From assembly GCA_040216555.1 (NCBI GenBank), contig JAVJOW010000014.1, positions 1 through 64,000 on the forward strand: DNA of 64,000 bases, in the 5' to 3' direction. The notes under the pieces were generated by a model. That model saw nothing but the letters and a program-made list of their open reading frames with translations, made no database searches and was not told where the DNA came from. Origin of the DNA: Arenibacter sp040216555. Lineage in GTDB: Bacteria > Bacteroidota > Bacteroidia > Flavobacteriales > Flavobacteriaceae. Position 1 is the first letter of the stretch. Each line of letters starts with the position of its first letter. Of this stretch, positions 1 to 9,780 are shown one piece after another. The position numbers and the translations under genes were made by a program.

Positions 1-68
1 GGCTCCAGATTCTAGTTTCTCAATTGTCACTACTCAATACTGGTACACCGAATGAGGTCTCGATTCCG

Positions 69-108
69 CCTGTCTGCCGATAGGCAGGCCTGTCTGCCGA
101 TAGGCAGG
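69..108. repeat. Two tandem 20-bp palindromic units (REP-like)
   Basis: Two exact copies of CCTGTCTGCCGATAGGCAGG lie head to tail. Each can fold as CTGCC-GATA-GGCAG. The right flank is CTCGACCGG. The same flanks at about 12391-12409 read CTCGACTTCG then CTCGACCGG with nothing between, so this looks like a filled site against an empty one. Confidence 0.85.
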
Positions 109-138
109 CTCGACCGGACAATAGTGGCTAATGGCTTT

Positions 139-197
139 TGGTTAAAGAATACTGACTACTGTTTACTGTCAACTGACCACTGAAAACTGTTCACTGT
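139..197 (-). repeat. Degenerate heptad tract (NNNCAGT read on minus strand)
   Basis: ACTG recurs at about 7-base steps: actgact, actgttt, actgtca, actgacc, actgaaa, actgttc, actgtaa. Read on the other strand this is the NNNCAGT tract also found at about 17805-17925 and 23285-23395. The core is fixed and the three spacer bases vary. Function unknown. Confidence 0.7.
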
Positions 198-644
198 AAG
201 AAGCAGATTGCCACTCAGGATACCCCTTCCGTCTTCTCCTGCTTCGAAGCCACCTTATCCTCCTGCGGAAAACGCGGGACAGGCTTTATTAGGGGAAGGA
301 GCCAAGACTTTTGATTTAAAGATTTTGTATGCACAAATTATTCCCCCTCCTTGGGAGGGGGCTAGCCTGCCTGCCGCCAGGCAGGCCTGCCTTGCCGGTA
401 GGCAGGGGGGAGGACTTTAGGTACGATAACGACGAAGCAATCTCTGCAAGGGAAGGAACAGATTGCCATCCAGGCTACCCCTTCCGTCTTCTCCTGCGTC
501 GAAGCCACCTTCCCTAGGGAAGGAGCAGCTAGTTAAATAACTTTCAGCATAAATCTTTAGTCTAGTCTCTAGGTTCCAGATTCTAGCTTATAACTACACA
601 ATTCCAACTTTGAACATTTCAACTTTTAACATTATAACACCTTT

Positions 645-2975
645 CTACTGTTCGCTCCCATATCCATACCCATAGCCATAGTTATAGCCTTTGGCCTTGC
701 CATTGCCCACACCGTTTACCACATAGGCCATGTTTTTAAGCTTTTTGGTCTTGTGCAGGTTTTTGGAGAACTCCAAGAGGCGCTTGTCCGTTAGGCCGGA
801 GCGGGTAACAAAAACCGTGGCATCGGCCCATTTGGAGATCAGGAGGGTATCCGTGACCAACATGGTAGGCGCGGTATCCACCACAATATAATCGAATTCC
901 TTTTTGGCAGCGGTGATGAATTTTTCATAGGCGGAACTGGAAAACAGTTGGGGGGTATTGGGATGTACGGAACCCCCAAAGCAGATGTGCAGCGTAGGGT
1001 TGTCCGCACCTCCGGCTACCACGCAATCTTTCCAATTCATCCCGGGATCGTTCAGGTAGTCCGACAGGCCTTTGTGGTTGACACTGATATTGTAAAAATT
1101 ATGCAATTGTGGATTGCGCAGATCGGCCCCTATGAGCAGGACCTTTTTGCTAAGGCTGGCATAGGCCAGGGACAGGTTGTGGGCTAACAGGGTCTTTCCT
1201 TCACCCTTAATGGAGGAGGTCACCATGACCACCTGCCCCACACCTTTGTCTTTTTCTTCCAAAAGGTAATTTACGTTGGTACTCAAAATACGGAACGACT
1301 CTGCCATAATGGAACGGTCGTTCAATTCCAATTTCTTTTTTACGTCCTTAAAGTATGGAATTTCGCCTACTACGGGGATATCCGTGGTAAGCTTTTCAAT
1401 ATCGGCACGTTCGTGTATTTTGGTATCCAGGGTAAAGCGGATGTAAAGCACCGCAAAGGGCAGGAACAACCCCGCCAGGAGTGACAGCGCATAGACCATG
1501 GTCTTCTTGGGCGATACCGGAATGTCATTGGTTAGTCCGTAGTCCACTACCTTCACCGTAGGGGCCGTTACCGCATAGCTAATAGCAGCTTCCTCCCTTT
1601 TTTGTAATAGCAATAAAAATAGGTTTTCCTTAATGCTCTGTTGGCGTTCTATGGAGCGCAGCATTTTTTCCTTTTCAGGCAATCTGGAAAACACGGAACC
1701 GGCCCGGCTTTCTTCCAGTTTCAACTGTCGGAGGGTATTTTTTAATTGGGTACCGTAGATGTTGACAGATTTTATGATGTTGACCTTGGCACGTTCCAAT
1801 TGGGCGTTCAGATTCTGTAGGGTAGGGTGGTTGGCCCCTACGGTGGGCAAAAGTTTTTCCCTTTCCAGGGACATTTCGTTATAGCCTACCACCAAATTAT
1901 TGAGGCTGATGTTCTCTATCCCGATATTGGCGGGCAAGAGGCCGTAATCACTTTGGTTGATGACGGTTTCCTTAAGGATTTCTGAAATGGAAATCTGGTT
2001 CTCCAGTTGTATAACCTGTTCTTCGGTTTCGGACTTTCTTTGGAGACTCATCCCGGCATCCGCTTCAATATAGGAGAGGCTGTTGGAGCGCTTAAAACTT
2101 TCCTTGCCGCCTTCTATGGAATCCAGTTCCTGACCGAGGTAGAGGAAGCGTTCGTCTATAAAATTCAGGGTACGTTGGGAGATCAATTGGCGGTCCAGCA
2201 CCCCGTCCTGATTAAACTTTTCGATCAGGGTATTCAAAATGGCCTCGTTCCTGTCCATACTTTCTCCCTTTAGGGAAAGGGAGAGGATTTCGCTGTTTTT
2301 GTTGGTAGCCTGTACCTGCAGATCTTTGGCCAACTGCAGCACCGTACTTTTTAGCGGGCTTAGCACCACCTTATAGGTAATGCCCTTATAAAAACTGGGA
2401 TCGGTACCGCCTACCATATGGATGCTGAAGGGAAGACTATCTATTACTTGTTCCGGGGAATTTAGTTCTGGTGTAAAAGTCTTGTCATTGGCGTCGGTAA
2501 TGCTAATGCCGGTTTCGTCCAATTTAATGATATAGGGTTTTGGGGTCTGAAGACTATCCGCTACTATCCTCTTGCTGATCTGGAAGGGTGGCGCCCATAT
2601 CTGGGTAGTTTTTACATTGCCCACCACATAGTGGGCAACATCCAAATTTAATTCGTTGACTACCTGGCTAAGGATACGATAGGATTTTAGGATTTCGATC
2701 TCATTTTCCAGGTTGATCTTGGAACCACCCCCAAGGAGAGAAAGCGCAGAAGAAGCAATATCCACTTCCTGGGATTCGTCTATGATCTTAATTTTGGCCG
2801 TGGAATTATAGGTGATGGGAGCGTAACGCATATAGGCTACTCCAAGGCCAATGCATATTATGATGGCCAAGAGAAACCAGGGCCAATACTGTAGGTATTT
2901 CTTAATGTTCTCCATTAATGTAATGGATTCGTCCTCTTCAACCAGCTCTATATTTTTAGGCAATTCTTTCATCAT
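645..2975 (-). CDS. Exopolysaccharide copolymerase with BY-kinase domain (Wzc-like)
   Basis: This 776-residue inner-membrane protein probably controls chain length and export of the polysaccharide made by the upstream genes. A first membrane segment lies at about residues 32-50, followed by a long periplasmic Wzz-type region with coiled-coil character. A second membrane segment lies at about 493-514, then a cytoplasmic tyrosine kinase. Walker A (GEGKT) starts at 591, Walker A' (LLIGADLR) at 613 and Walker B (IVVDTAP) at about 697. The C-terminus is a tyrosine cluster (YNYGYGYGYG, from about 764), the expected autophosphorylation tail. It is the last gene of the locus, 81 bases after the GT2 gene. 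No Wza-type outer-membrane channel and no cognate phosphatase lie beside it. Family assignment is secure; the substrate is unknown. Confidence 0.93.
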   Translation of the reverse strand: MMKELPKNIELVEEDESITLMENIKKYLQYWPWFLLAIIICIGLGVAYMRYAPITYNSTAKIKIIDESQEVDIASSALSLLGGGSKINLENEIEILKSYRILSQVVNELNLDVAHYVVGNVKTTQIWAPPFQISKRIVADSLQTPKPYIIKLDETGISITDANDKTFTPELNSPEQVIDSLPFSIHMVGGTDPSFYKGITYKVVLSPLKSTVLQLAKDLQVQATNKNSEILSLSLKGESMDRNEAILNTLIEKFNQDGVLDRQLISQRTLNFIDERFLYLGQELDSIEGGKESFKRSNSLSYIEADAGMSLQRKSETEEQVIQLENQISISEILKETVINQSDYGLLPANIGIENISLNNLVVGYNEMSLEREKLLPTVGANHPTLQNLNAQLERAKVNIIKSVNIYGTQLKNTLRQLKLEESRAGSVFSRLPEKEKMLRSIERQQSIKENLFLLLLQKREEAAISYAVTAPTVKVVDYGLTNDIPVSPKKTMVYALSLLAGLFLPFAVLYIRFTLDTKIHERADIEKLTTDIPVVGEIPYFKDVKKKLELNDRSIMAESFRILSTNVNYLLEEKDKGVGQVVMVTSSIKGEGKTLLAHNLSLAYASLSKKVLLIGADLRNPQLHNFYNISVNHKGLSDYLNDPGMNWKDCVVAGGADNPTLHICFGGSVHPNTPQLFSSSAYEKFITAAKKEFDYIVVDTAPTMLVTDTLLISKWADATVFVTRSGLTDKRLLEFSKNLHKTKKLKNMAYVVNGVGNGKAKGYNYGYGYGYGSEQ

Positions 2976-3056
2976 TTATATTCATATTTAAAAACTCCAT
3001 ACCGGGGTTAATAGGAATTTGCAAATATCCTTAATTATTTCTGCTATTATACTAAT

Positions 3057-3854
3057 TTACTCTTTTATGATCGCTTTTGTTTTTTTGGTTATTCGAGTAT
3101 TTACATAATACTTTTTAAACCCGTTTAGCGACCATAAATTTAATAGGTAAAATGATCGTATCAAACTAAGTTTTTCTACATCCCTATACACTTTCCAAAC
3201 ATAGGGGATAAGTTTTAATTTACTTCTGGAAACCGAATTTTTTCTCATCCTATAAATTGCCATTGGCTCGGGGATACCATAAGCAAAATCAATTTTTTTA
3301 AGTATGGAAAGCCATAGGCCCCAATCTTGTCTTTTCTTTAATTCCGGCATATAATGCTTGCCTATTCGTCTCATATCTATAAAAGCGGTAAGACAAGAAA
3401 TGGGACATGATTTTAGAACAACGTCATAAGTGACCTTTTCAGGTACAATAAAATCACTAATCAAAGGATTTAGGTCTTCATCCTTTCTTTCATAGGAAGC
3501 AAAAACGAACTCATAATTGTTGTTCAAACAAGTGTTCATAGAGGTTTCCAAGAAATTGGGGAGCCATAGATCATCGCTGTCTAAAAAGGTAATGAATTGG
3601 CCTTGGGCTGCTTTAATACCTTTATTCCTTGTTATTCCTGGACCCGATTTTTCCAAATTCCTTATTAGTTTAAATCTGACATCGTTTTGCATAAATTTTT
3701 CAACAATGGCCACCGATGCGTCCTCGGAACAATCGTCGATCAAAATCATTTCCCAATTGGTATAGGTTTGTTTTAAGACCGTATCCAATGTTGCTTCAAT
3801 AAATTGGGCCGAATTATGTACAGGGGTTATTATGCTTATTAAATGTGGTTCCAT
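3057..3854 (-). CDS. Glycosyltransferase family 2
   Basis: This 265-residue GT-A enzyme probably adds one sugar to the lipid-linked repeat unit at the cytoplasmic face. The N-terminus (SIITPVHNSAQFIEATLDTV) is the usual GT2 nucleotide-binding start. DDCSED near residue 40 and the DSDD motif (FLDSDDLW) near residue 93 supply the acidic and DxD residues. The C-terminal KKTKAIIKE tail is basic. The start codon overlaps the stop of the preceding ligase-like gene (TAATG), which indicates translational coupling. Donor and acceptor cannot be read from sequence. Confidence 0.9.
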   Translation of the reverse strand: MEPHLISIITPVHNSAQFIEATLDTVLKQTYTNWEMILIDDCSEDASVAIVEKFMQNDVRFKLIRNLEKSGPGITRNKGIKAAQGQFITFLDSDDLWLPNFLETSMNTCLNNNYEFVFASYERKDEDLNPLISDFIVPEKVTYDVVLKSCPISCLTAFIDMRRIGKHYMPELKKRQDWGLWLSILKKIDFAYGIPEPMAIYRMRKNSVSRSKLKLIPYVWKVYRDVEKLSLIRSFYLLNLWSLNGFKKYYVNTRITKKTKAIIKE

Positions 3855-5137
3855 TATCCTATGGTGGTTATAAAATCGTTTAGTTTTTCTTCCATGTTGT
3901 GCAGGTTCTGGCCATAAAAAATATTAAAATCGATATCGTTCTTAAAGTACTTTTTCAACTCCTTTTCCAATATACATTGGGAATCTTTCTCAGTCTGTTC
4001 TATATAAAGATCAATAATGCCTTGGATGTGCTGTCTTGCTTGATAATTTAGTACAATACCATGTTCAACGGACAGGTTTTTAATAACATTGTAAATCATC
4101 CTTCCTGGAAATTCCTCTGTTTTTCCGATTATTTTTACGCCTACCCGACCTTTAATACTTAAGATAACAGGATGGGTCCTACCACAATTACATTTAAAAT
4201 CGGTATCCGCCAATTCTATCATATCGCCCAGTCTGTATCTAATAATAGGAAATGACTTGGACAACAAATTGGTTACCAAAATCTCTCCATCCTCTTCTTC
4301 TACAATAACATTTTCCATTGCAATATGCATATTTCCTTCCGGACATTCAAAGGCAATAAGTCCCGATTCTGCGGAGCCATATTCGCTTAAAATTTTTAAT
4401 CCGAAAGCTTTTTGGACCTCTTCCTGATAGGAGTCGAATACCATTTCGGAGGTGCCTTTTATCATTTTAAGGTCATGATCAATCTTTAATCCCGATCTGT
4501 TCACCAGCTTGGCCACTTCATAGATCATGGAGGAATATCCGTGCAGGTATTTAGCTCCCTTTAGATTCTTGGCGAAATTTTTAATTTCCTCGGGACAATA
4601 GGAAAATATTCTAAATCTGTTCTGTAGCCGATCTAAACATTTAATTTTTAGTGTCTGTTTTGGTTCTATGTTATAGCCCCATAAATACCCATTTTTATCA
4701 GCTGGGTTTACACCATACCAGCTATATCCCCTAAACATGGCCGCGCGGTTCTGTGAATCCCATTCCTCATTTTTAAGGAACGCCAAGGATTCACCGGTAG
4801 TTCCAGAAGTTAAAGCCCTAAAATTCTTCCTAAAGGGGTAACTGGAATGTATTAGTTTGTTATACCTTATCAGGGTCATCTTGGAAATACTGGGCAACTG
4901 CTTCAACTGTTCCAAATCTTTAAATTCTGAGGGCTTAAAGTTATAGTCATCAAAGGTAGTTTGGTAAAAGGCAGAATGAGTGTATGCAAACTCCAAAAAT
5001 CCCTTACATTTATGTAGCTGGTATTCCAACAATTCCTCCTTGGACCATGTATCCGACTCTAATAAAAAAGCAAGATGTTTGGATAGGGATGGATTTCTTT
5101 TCCAAATTCCAAGCGCGTATAGTAGTTTATATACCAT
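3854..5137 (-). CDS. CapK/PaaK-like adenylate-forming enzyme
   Basis: This 427-residue protein belongs to the phenylacetate-CoA ligase / coenzyme F390 synthetase-like branch of the ANL superfamily. The region ALTSGTTGESLAF (about residue 110) matches the Ser/Thr/Gly-rich ATP loop. SEYGSAESGLIAFECPEG (about 250-267) matches the adenylate-binding motif and its Zn-type cysteine region, and RYRLGDMIELAD resembles the conserved RxGD segment. Members inside capsule and O-antigen loci (CapK) are thought to activate an acid that decorates the polymer; that role is inferred here. It sits between two glycosyltransferase genes and overlaps the next by one base. A CoA thioester, an amide or an acyl decoration are all possible. 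Confidence 0.82.
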   Translation of the reverse strand: MVYKLLYALGIWKRNPSLSKHLAFLLESDTWSKEELLEYQLHKCKGFLEFAYTHSAFYQTTFDDYNFKPSEFKDLEQLKQLPSISKMTLIRYNKLIHSSYPFRKNFRALTSGTTGESLAFLKNEEWDSQNRAAMFRGYSWYGVNPADKNGYLWGYNIEPKQTLKIKCLDRLQNRFRIFSYCPEEIKNFAKNLKGAKYLHGYSSMIYEVAKLVNRSGLKIDHDLKMIKGTSEMVFDSYQEEVQKAFGLKILSEYGSAESGLIAFECPEGNMHIAMENVIVEEEDGEILVTNLLSKSFPIIRYRLGDMIELADTDFKCNCGRTHPVILSIKGRVGVKIIGKTEEFPGRMIYNVIKNLSVEHGIVLNYQARQHIQGIIDLYIEQTEKDSQCILEKELKKYFKNDIDFNIFYGQNLHNMEEKLNDFITTIG

Positions 5138-5150
5138 TATTAACTTTTAC

Positions 5151-6221
5151 TTACTGTTTAATGGGAAATGTAATGGACTTTATTATCTCCCAAGCTTTAT
5201 CGCTGCTAAATTCATGACTTTTGGCACGAGCACCTTGTTTAAGGGCATCTATTTGTTCTGGATTTTCAATAAGCGTTAAAACTTTTTTTATAAAAGCATC
5301 TATGTTATTAAATTCTACTATGGCCCCCGAAGTTTGGTCTACAAATTCAGTGGCATACATCCACTCACTGGCAATGACGGGTATTCCGGAGATATAGGCG
5401 TCCAGGATGGAACCAGGAAACCCTTCAGTATAGAACTGGGTAGGAAAAAGCATTACGTCATATTGGGAAAGTACCGAGTATATCTCATTAGGTTGCAGCA
5501 CTCCGCGGTACGTAATGTACTTGTTGGCAGTGTTGAGTAGGTCATTAAATTCTTCTTTATATTCTTCTAATATGGGCCCATAAATGTCAATACTTGCATT
5601 TTCAAGATTTAATTCATTTAATCTCTGACTAAGTTTAAATAAGGTTTCCACCCCTTTAAGGGGATGTACCCTGGCCATAAACACTAATCTTATGGGGTTA
5701 CCAGTGGCGCTTTGAATCGGTGAAAAGTTGGTGTCCCTAAAATTATTTAGGCGACTAACTTTATTAAAACCGTTATCCATTGTTAAACAATTACACAAGG
5801 CATCGGTCTCCGGATATATATGATGCACCTTCGATATCATAAAACGATAAATAGGTCTGCTTTGTAAAAATTCTCCTAGCCATCCACCTACAACTACGAA
5901 ATGAATTTTTGAAGAAAATAGCTTGGATAAAATGAAAACAAAGGGAAAGATATAGGTTAAATTTTTGGTAGCCGGAAGATAGAATAATTCATGGGCCTTG
6001 ATTACATGATACAAGCCTTGGAACATACCCAATTTATTTGCATTTAAAGAGTCTGTGTCAAAATAGGCCACCTCTGAAAAATATAGACTTTCCTTGCTTT
6101 TTAGTAATTGGTATATATTTCTTGTCTTAACGGTTTGTCCGCATAAATTGTTAGCGCTATAGTTAAAATTACCAAATACCAAAGCCTTTGGCTTTGCCAT
6201 TTCTCTAGTTTTTTCAATCAT
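5151..6221 (-). CDS. Glycosyltransferase family 4 (GT1/GT4 clade)
   Basis: This 356-residue GT-B enzyme is probably a retaining sugar transferase of the repeat-unit pathway. RLVFMARVHPLKGVETL (about residues 178-194) begins the second Rossmann domain. FYTEGFPGSILDAYISGIPVIASEW is the E-x7-E region that binds the nucleotide sugar. Its start overlaps the stop of the polymerase gene by four bases, and the next gene follows after 13 bases, so all three are likely co-transcribed. Specificity unknown. Confidence 0.9.
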   Translation of the reverse strand: MIEKTREMAKPKALVFGNFNYSANNLCGQTVKTRNIYQLLKSKESLYFSEVAYFDTDSLNANKLGMFQGLYHVIKAHELFYLPATKNLTYIFPFVFILSKLFSSKIHFVVVGGWLGEFLQSRPIYRFMISKVHHIYPETDALCNCLTMDNGFNKVSRLNNFRDTNFSPIQSATGNPIRLVFMARVHPLKGVETLFKLSQRLNELNLENASIDIYGPILEEYKEEFNDLLNTANKYITYRGVLQPNEIYSVLSQYDVMLFPTQFYTEGFPGSILDAYISGIPVIASEWMYATEFVDQTSGAIVEFNNIDAFIKKVLTLIENPEQIDALKQGARAKSHEFSSDKAWEIIKSITFPIKQ

Positions 6222-7327
6222 AATAAAAAATCTATGAATTGATAAGGTGAACAGCCATTCTCATTTGCATATATGCCATACCCGAAAAGTATTAAGAAGA
6301 ATACCATTACTGAATGGACAATTAACTTTTGTTTTTTAAAGATTAAATAATGGATTATAAACGCTAAACAAAATATATTAAAAAATAAAAAATAGTTGTT
6401 TAACCTAGCTATGACCAAAATATGTGAAAATGCATTATATAAAACTATCCCGATTAATCCGAGATTATAATAAGGCAGATAGTTCTTATTAAATTTTACT
6501 AACGTATTGTAGTAAGATAATATGAAGAAACCAATGGCAATTCTGACCAAATACCCTAAAGTTACCCCTCCAACTTCATCAGTATTCATAGATTCTGCAA
6601 AGCCACTGTAATCTACTTGGGAGCCAGATAAAATCTCAGAAATATATGAAATATCAATAAAACGCGATAGAGGTATAAAATGTAGAATTAAACCTATGAC
6701 GAAAGCCATATACCAGAAATAATTTGGTAACTTAATTTGATCGATTACAAAATATAAGGGAAAAAATAAAAACAAACTTTTATGCATTAACCCTCCCAAT
6801 AAAATAATGCCCAAAAAATGGAAGATTTTTCGTTCTTGTATGTACAATACAGCCACAGCTAGGGCGCTCATTGCGACCGCTTGCCTAACCCCGTTAAATG
6901 AAAAGAAATAAAACCCATAAGAAATAAAAAAGAAGACTCCTAAATACATGAGTTGTTTGTAGTTTTTAAAACTATAAAATAGTAGGAGATAAGTAATTAA
7001 AGCAGAAGTCATAAAATAGGACCATACCTCTAGATTTAATACATTAAGGAAATTAACCAAGGTAGTATATCCATATTCGAGTTCCATTCCTATAGATTCG
7101 TCCAAATAAGGTCGCTCATCATAATAAAAAGTGTACCCAGCATAGTCTTGCCCTACATTATACCTAAGACCAGCAATTAAGACCATAATTAATAAGGCCA
7201 TAAAAATAAAGAATCTCTGACCCTTGTCATCTTTTTTTAAAGCTTGGTTGCTATAGCCTATTTTTATTAAGCCAACACTGATAAACAGGGTTGAAAAATA
7301 AATGATATATGTAAAAAAGTCTGCCAT
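6218..7327 (-). CDS. EpsG-like O-antigen/EPS polymerase (Wzy-type)
   Basis: This 369-residue polytopic membrane protein has about ten hydrophobic segments and the EpsG-family pattern GLRYNVGQDYAGY near residue 59, followed by YSFKNYKQLMYLGVFFF and FNGVRQAVAMSALA. Such proteins join undecaprenyl-linked repeat units on the periplasmic face. Its place next to a Wzx flippase and before a Wzc-like kinase supports a Wzx/Wzy pathway. The gene is visibly AT-rich (many ATA, AAA and TTA codons), as polymerase genes in polysaccharide loci often are. Confidence 0.87.
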   Translation of the reverse strand: MADFFTYIIYFSTLFISVGLIKIGYSNQALKKDDKGQRFFIFMALLIMVLIAGLRYNVGQDYAGYTFYYDERPYLDESIGMELEYGYTTLVNFLNVLNLEVWSYFMTSALITYLLLFYSFKNYKQLMYLGVFFFISYGFYFFSFNGVRQAVAMSALAVAVLYIQERKIFHFLGIILLGGLMHKSLFLFFPLYFVIDQIKLPNYFWYMAFVIGLILHFIPLSRFIDISYISEILSGSQVDYSGFAESMNTDEVGGVTLGYLVRIAIGFFILSYYNTLVKFNKNYLPYYNLGLIGIVLYNAFSHILVIARLNNYFLFFNIFCLAFIIHYLIFKKQKLIVHSVMVFFLILFGYGIYANENGCSPYQFIDFLL

Positions 7328-7332
7328 TATTA

Positions 7333-8454
7333 TTACTTTTTCAAGGTTGGATCGATTATAGCTTTTTTTTCTAATATGCTTTTTTGCTCGTGGTTAAGAA
7401 TATATTTTTTTAAGTTTTCAGAGATTTTTGCCCAATTGAAAGGTTCTAAGGTTTTCCGGATGGTATTAGAATCCCATTTAGTTAAGTTTCTAGTAACTTC
7501 GGCTAAAGCATCGCAAAAATCTTCTGGGCTATCTTTGCAAAGAACACCGTTGTAAGCATTGACTATTTTTTTGTTTTCTTGGGTTTCCGTGGCTATACAA
7601 ACCATGCCAGCTTTAATATATTCAAAAGTCTTGGTAGGGGGTTGGCAATCGTAGTATTCCGTAATTGGAATATAAGAAACACCTACATTACAATTATCGA
7701 AAAAATACTTTGATTCTTCATGGGTTTTTCTACCATGAAAGATTACTTTTTTTTGTAACCCTGTATCTAATATGGCTTTTTTTACTATGTTTTGACATTC
7801 CTCGTTCCCATACCCAACAATGTCATAGCTTAAATTGACGTTAGGATTACTATTTCTATCCAAAAATACTTTTAGACCATATATGGTTTGGTGAATATTA
7901 CGCCCGTCCAAGGTGCCAATATAAAAGAGATTAAGGTTGTTAAATAATTTGTTTGTAGTAGAAAGTATATCGGAACCCAAAGGAAGAATAAAAACCTTCT
8001 TCATATTCAATTTTAACTTTAGAGCCAGACTTTCTGAAATAACCGATATCTTTTTAAAGAAAAAAGACTCAAAACGTATCATATTATTCTTAATAATTCT
8101 ATTATTTCTGGAAATGTTAACACTTCCAGTTCTAATGTCGAGAATTATATTTTTATTTGGTGAGAGCACTTTAAAAAGGGAGACTAATGGAAAATATACG
8201 GCAAAAATAAAATCAATTTTTTCAGATTTAATAATGCTTATGGAGGTCTTCATAAAATTTATGCCATTTGATACATAAGACCCATCCCAAGGCACATAAA
8301 TAATTTCAATTCCTGTCTCCTTAATTTTTGGGTAGCCATAATCAAAACAAACATAAGTTATCTTAAATTCTTCCTTTAAATACTGGCAATGTTTATAAGC
8401 GTCTATAAGGTAGCCGAACTGAATTGTACTAATATAAAGTAAGGTGTTGTACAT
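7333..8454 (-). CDS. Glycosyltransferase, GT-B fold
   Basis: This 373-residue protein ends in a GT4-like C-terminal half: LFYIGTLDGRNIHQTIYGL near residue 176, a VIFHGRKTHEES segment, and TKTFEYIKAGMVCIATETQENKKIV, where the EYIKAG piece matches the nucleotide-sugar-binding region. The N-terminal domain is weakly conserved. It starts 36 bases after the flippase gene, and the polymerase gene starts 5 bases after its stop. The gene is very AT-rich compared with the flanks, which fits exchange of this serotype-determining centre. Donor sugar unknown. Confidence 0.85.
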   Translation of the reverse strand: MYNTLLYISTIQFGYLIDAYKHCQYLKEEFKITYVCFDYGYPKIKETGIEIIYVPWDGSYVSNGINFMKTSISIIKSEKIDFIFAVYFPLVSLFKVLSPNKNIILDIRTGSVNISRNNRIIKNNMIRFESFFFKKISVISESLALKLKLNMKKVFILPLGSDILSTTNKLFNNLNLFYIGTLDGRNIHQTIYGLKVFLDRNSNPNVNLSYDIVGYGNEECQNIVKKAILDTGLQKKVIFHGRKTHEESKYFFDNCNVGVSYIPITEYYDCQPPTKTFEYIKAGMVCIATETQENKKIVNAYNGVLCKDSPEDFCDALAEVTRNLTKWDSNTIRKTLEPFNWAKISENLKKYILNHEQKSILEKKAIIDPTLKK

Positions 8455-8490
8455 TTTAAAAAATATTTACTAAAAAGGTAAGATTCTAAT

Positions 8491-9780
8491 TTAATTTTTA
8501 GTTTTATAATTATTTAACTTAATAAAGTAAAACCAAGGCATGGGTAAAAGTTTGTTACTTAACCACCAAACAGAAAAGAAGGTTATGATGGATATAACGG
8601 TATTGGCTTGTACTGCTCCCAAGGTACCATTATAAGAAATAAAAAAATAACTTAATGCTACATGTAGCAATCCAATTATTAAGGTTACATAGCTAAGATA
8701 AATTGTTTTTTGGGTAAATAGAACATAGTTAAGAATCAGTGAGTACATACCATAGAAAGCGAATCCAAAAGCAAACCAGGTAATGTATTCTTGTGATTCA
8801 ATGAATTCCTTGCCCAAAAAAAATGAAACTATGTAAGGTGCAGCTAAACTTAATAATATGGCCAGAATTGATAAACCAAGAAAATATAAATAGACATATT
8901 TTACTAGTATTGTTTTTTGGGCACTAGTAATCTCTTTTAACTTTTCAAATAAAAATGGAGTATAGGCCTTATTAAATGCTACTGTTAAAACCATTATAAC
9001 AGAGGCTATTTGAAAGCCCACGGTATATAAGCCCGTAGCTGTAGTGGAGACTATCATGGTTAGAAAAACCCTATCAATACCAGTTCGTACCCAGGTGCTT
9101 AAGGCATGGGGTAATAATGGTACCCCAAATTTTAAAGCATCCTTAATATAAGTTTTGTTGAACTTCAATTTTAAAAAATCACGCCTCATCATGAATGCGA
9201 AACTTAAAAAACCGAACATAATAGCTGCTGCCGAAGCCGCAATAAGTCGGCCCTCCCATCCCATTCCAAACCCAACGATTAAAACTAGAGATAACGTTAA
9301 ATTAAATATAGTCTGGGTAATTTGGTAAATACCTAAGGGTATAGGTTTATGCTCCGATTGCCAAAGAATAAGGTTTATAGTGGTAAAAAGTGTAAGACAT
9401 GTAACAAAAACCCCTATAATTAACCATTCTGAAGGTAATTCTAAGACGTTGGAAATATAAGATTGAAATATTAAAATAGTCACTAACACCAAACTAGTGG
9501 TAATTGAAACCAGTAGTAATACATTGGCTATATAAACCCTTAGTTCTTCTTTGGTTATTTTAAAAAACTTAACACTAATGGCTCCGTGCATTTCCAATGA
9601 GATAAATACCCCTAATATTGAAGTAAACACAGTAAACATTGAGATAATTCCATAATCTGAAGGTGTCAAATAACGGGTTAATACAGGCAAAAGCACAAAA
9701 GGAACCAACTTATTTAAAATGTCTGATACCGTATAAATACTTGCGTTTTTAAAGAATCTACTTTGTATTAGTTTAATCAT
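8491..9780 (-). CDS. Wzx-type oligosaccharide flippase (MOP superfamily)
   Basis: This 429-residue polytopic protein has about twelve hydrophobic segments. It starts with the family pattern FFKNASIYTVSDILNKLVPF, followed by LLPVLTRYLTPSDYGIISMF, typical of Polysacc_synt/RfbX proteins. It should turn the undecaprenyl-diphosphate-linked repeat unit across the inner membrane for the polymerase two genes away. A cytoplasmic loop contains KFGVPLLPHALSTWVRTGID, another usual MOP landmark. It is the second gene of the locus, 151 bases after the initiating transferase. Confidence 0.9.
   Translation of the reverse strand: MIKLIQSRFFKNASIYTVSDILNKLVPFVLLPVLTRYLTPSDYGIISMFTVFTSILGVFISLEMHGAISVKFFKITKEELRVYIANVLLLVSITTSLVLVTILIFQSYISNVLELPSEWLIIGVFVTCLTLFTTINLILWQSEHKPIPLGIYQITQTIFNLTLSLVLIVGFGMGWEGRLIAASAAAIMFGFLSFAFMMRRDFLKLKFNKTYIKDALKFGVPLLPHALSTWVRTGIDRVFLTMIVSTTATGLYTVGFQIASVIMVLTVAFNKAYTPFLFEKLKEITSAQKTILVKYVYLYFLGLSILAILLSLAAPYIVSFFLGKEFIESQEYITWFAFGFAFYGMYSLILNYVLFTQKTIYLSYVTLIIGLLHVALSYFFISYNGTLGAVQANTVISIITFFSVWWLSNKLLPMPWFYFIKLNNYKTKN

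Larger units (their letters stand above)
1..644. repeat. Repeat mosaic downstream of the polysaccharide locus
   Basis: No credible gene is seen here. The stretch holds two adjacent 20-bp palindromic units CCTGTCTGCCGATAGGCAGG (69-88 and 89-108), a tract of ACTG-centred heptads (about 139-197), two related copies of a module containing CCCTTCCGTCTTCTCCTGC (about 198-300 and 455-528), and a GC-rich palindromic block (about 345-410). The flanks of the two 20-bp units (about 12-68 and 109-136) recur at about 12344-12430 without the units. The short reading frames here fall inside repeats and match no protein I recognise. Confidence 0.8.
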
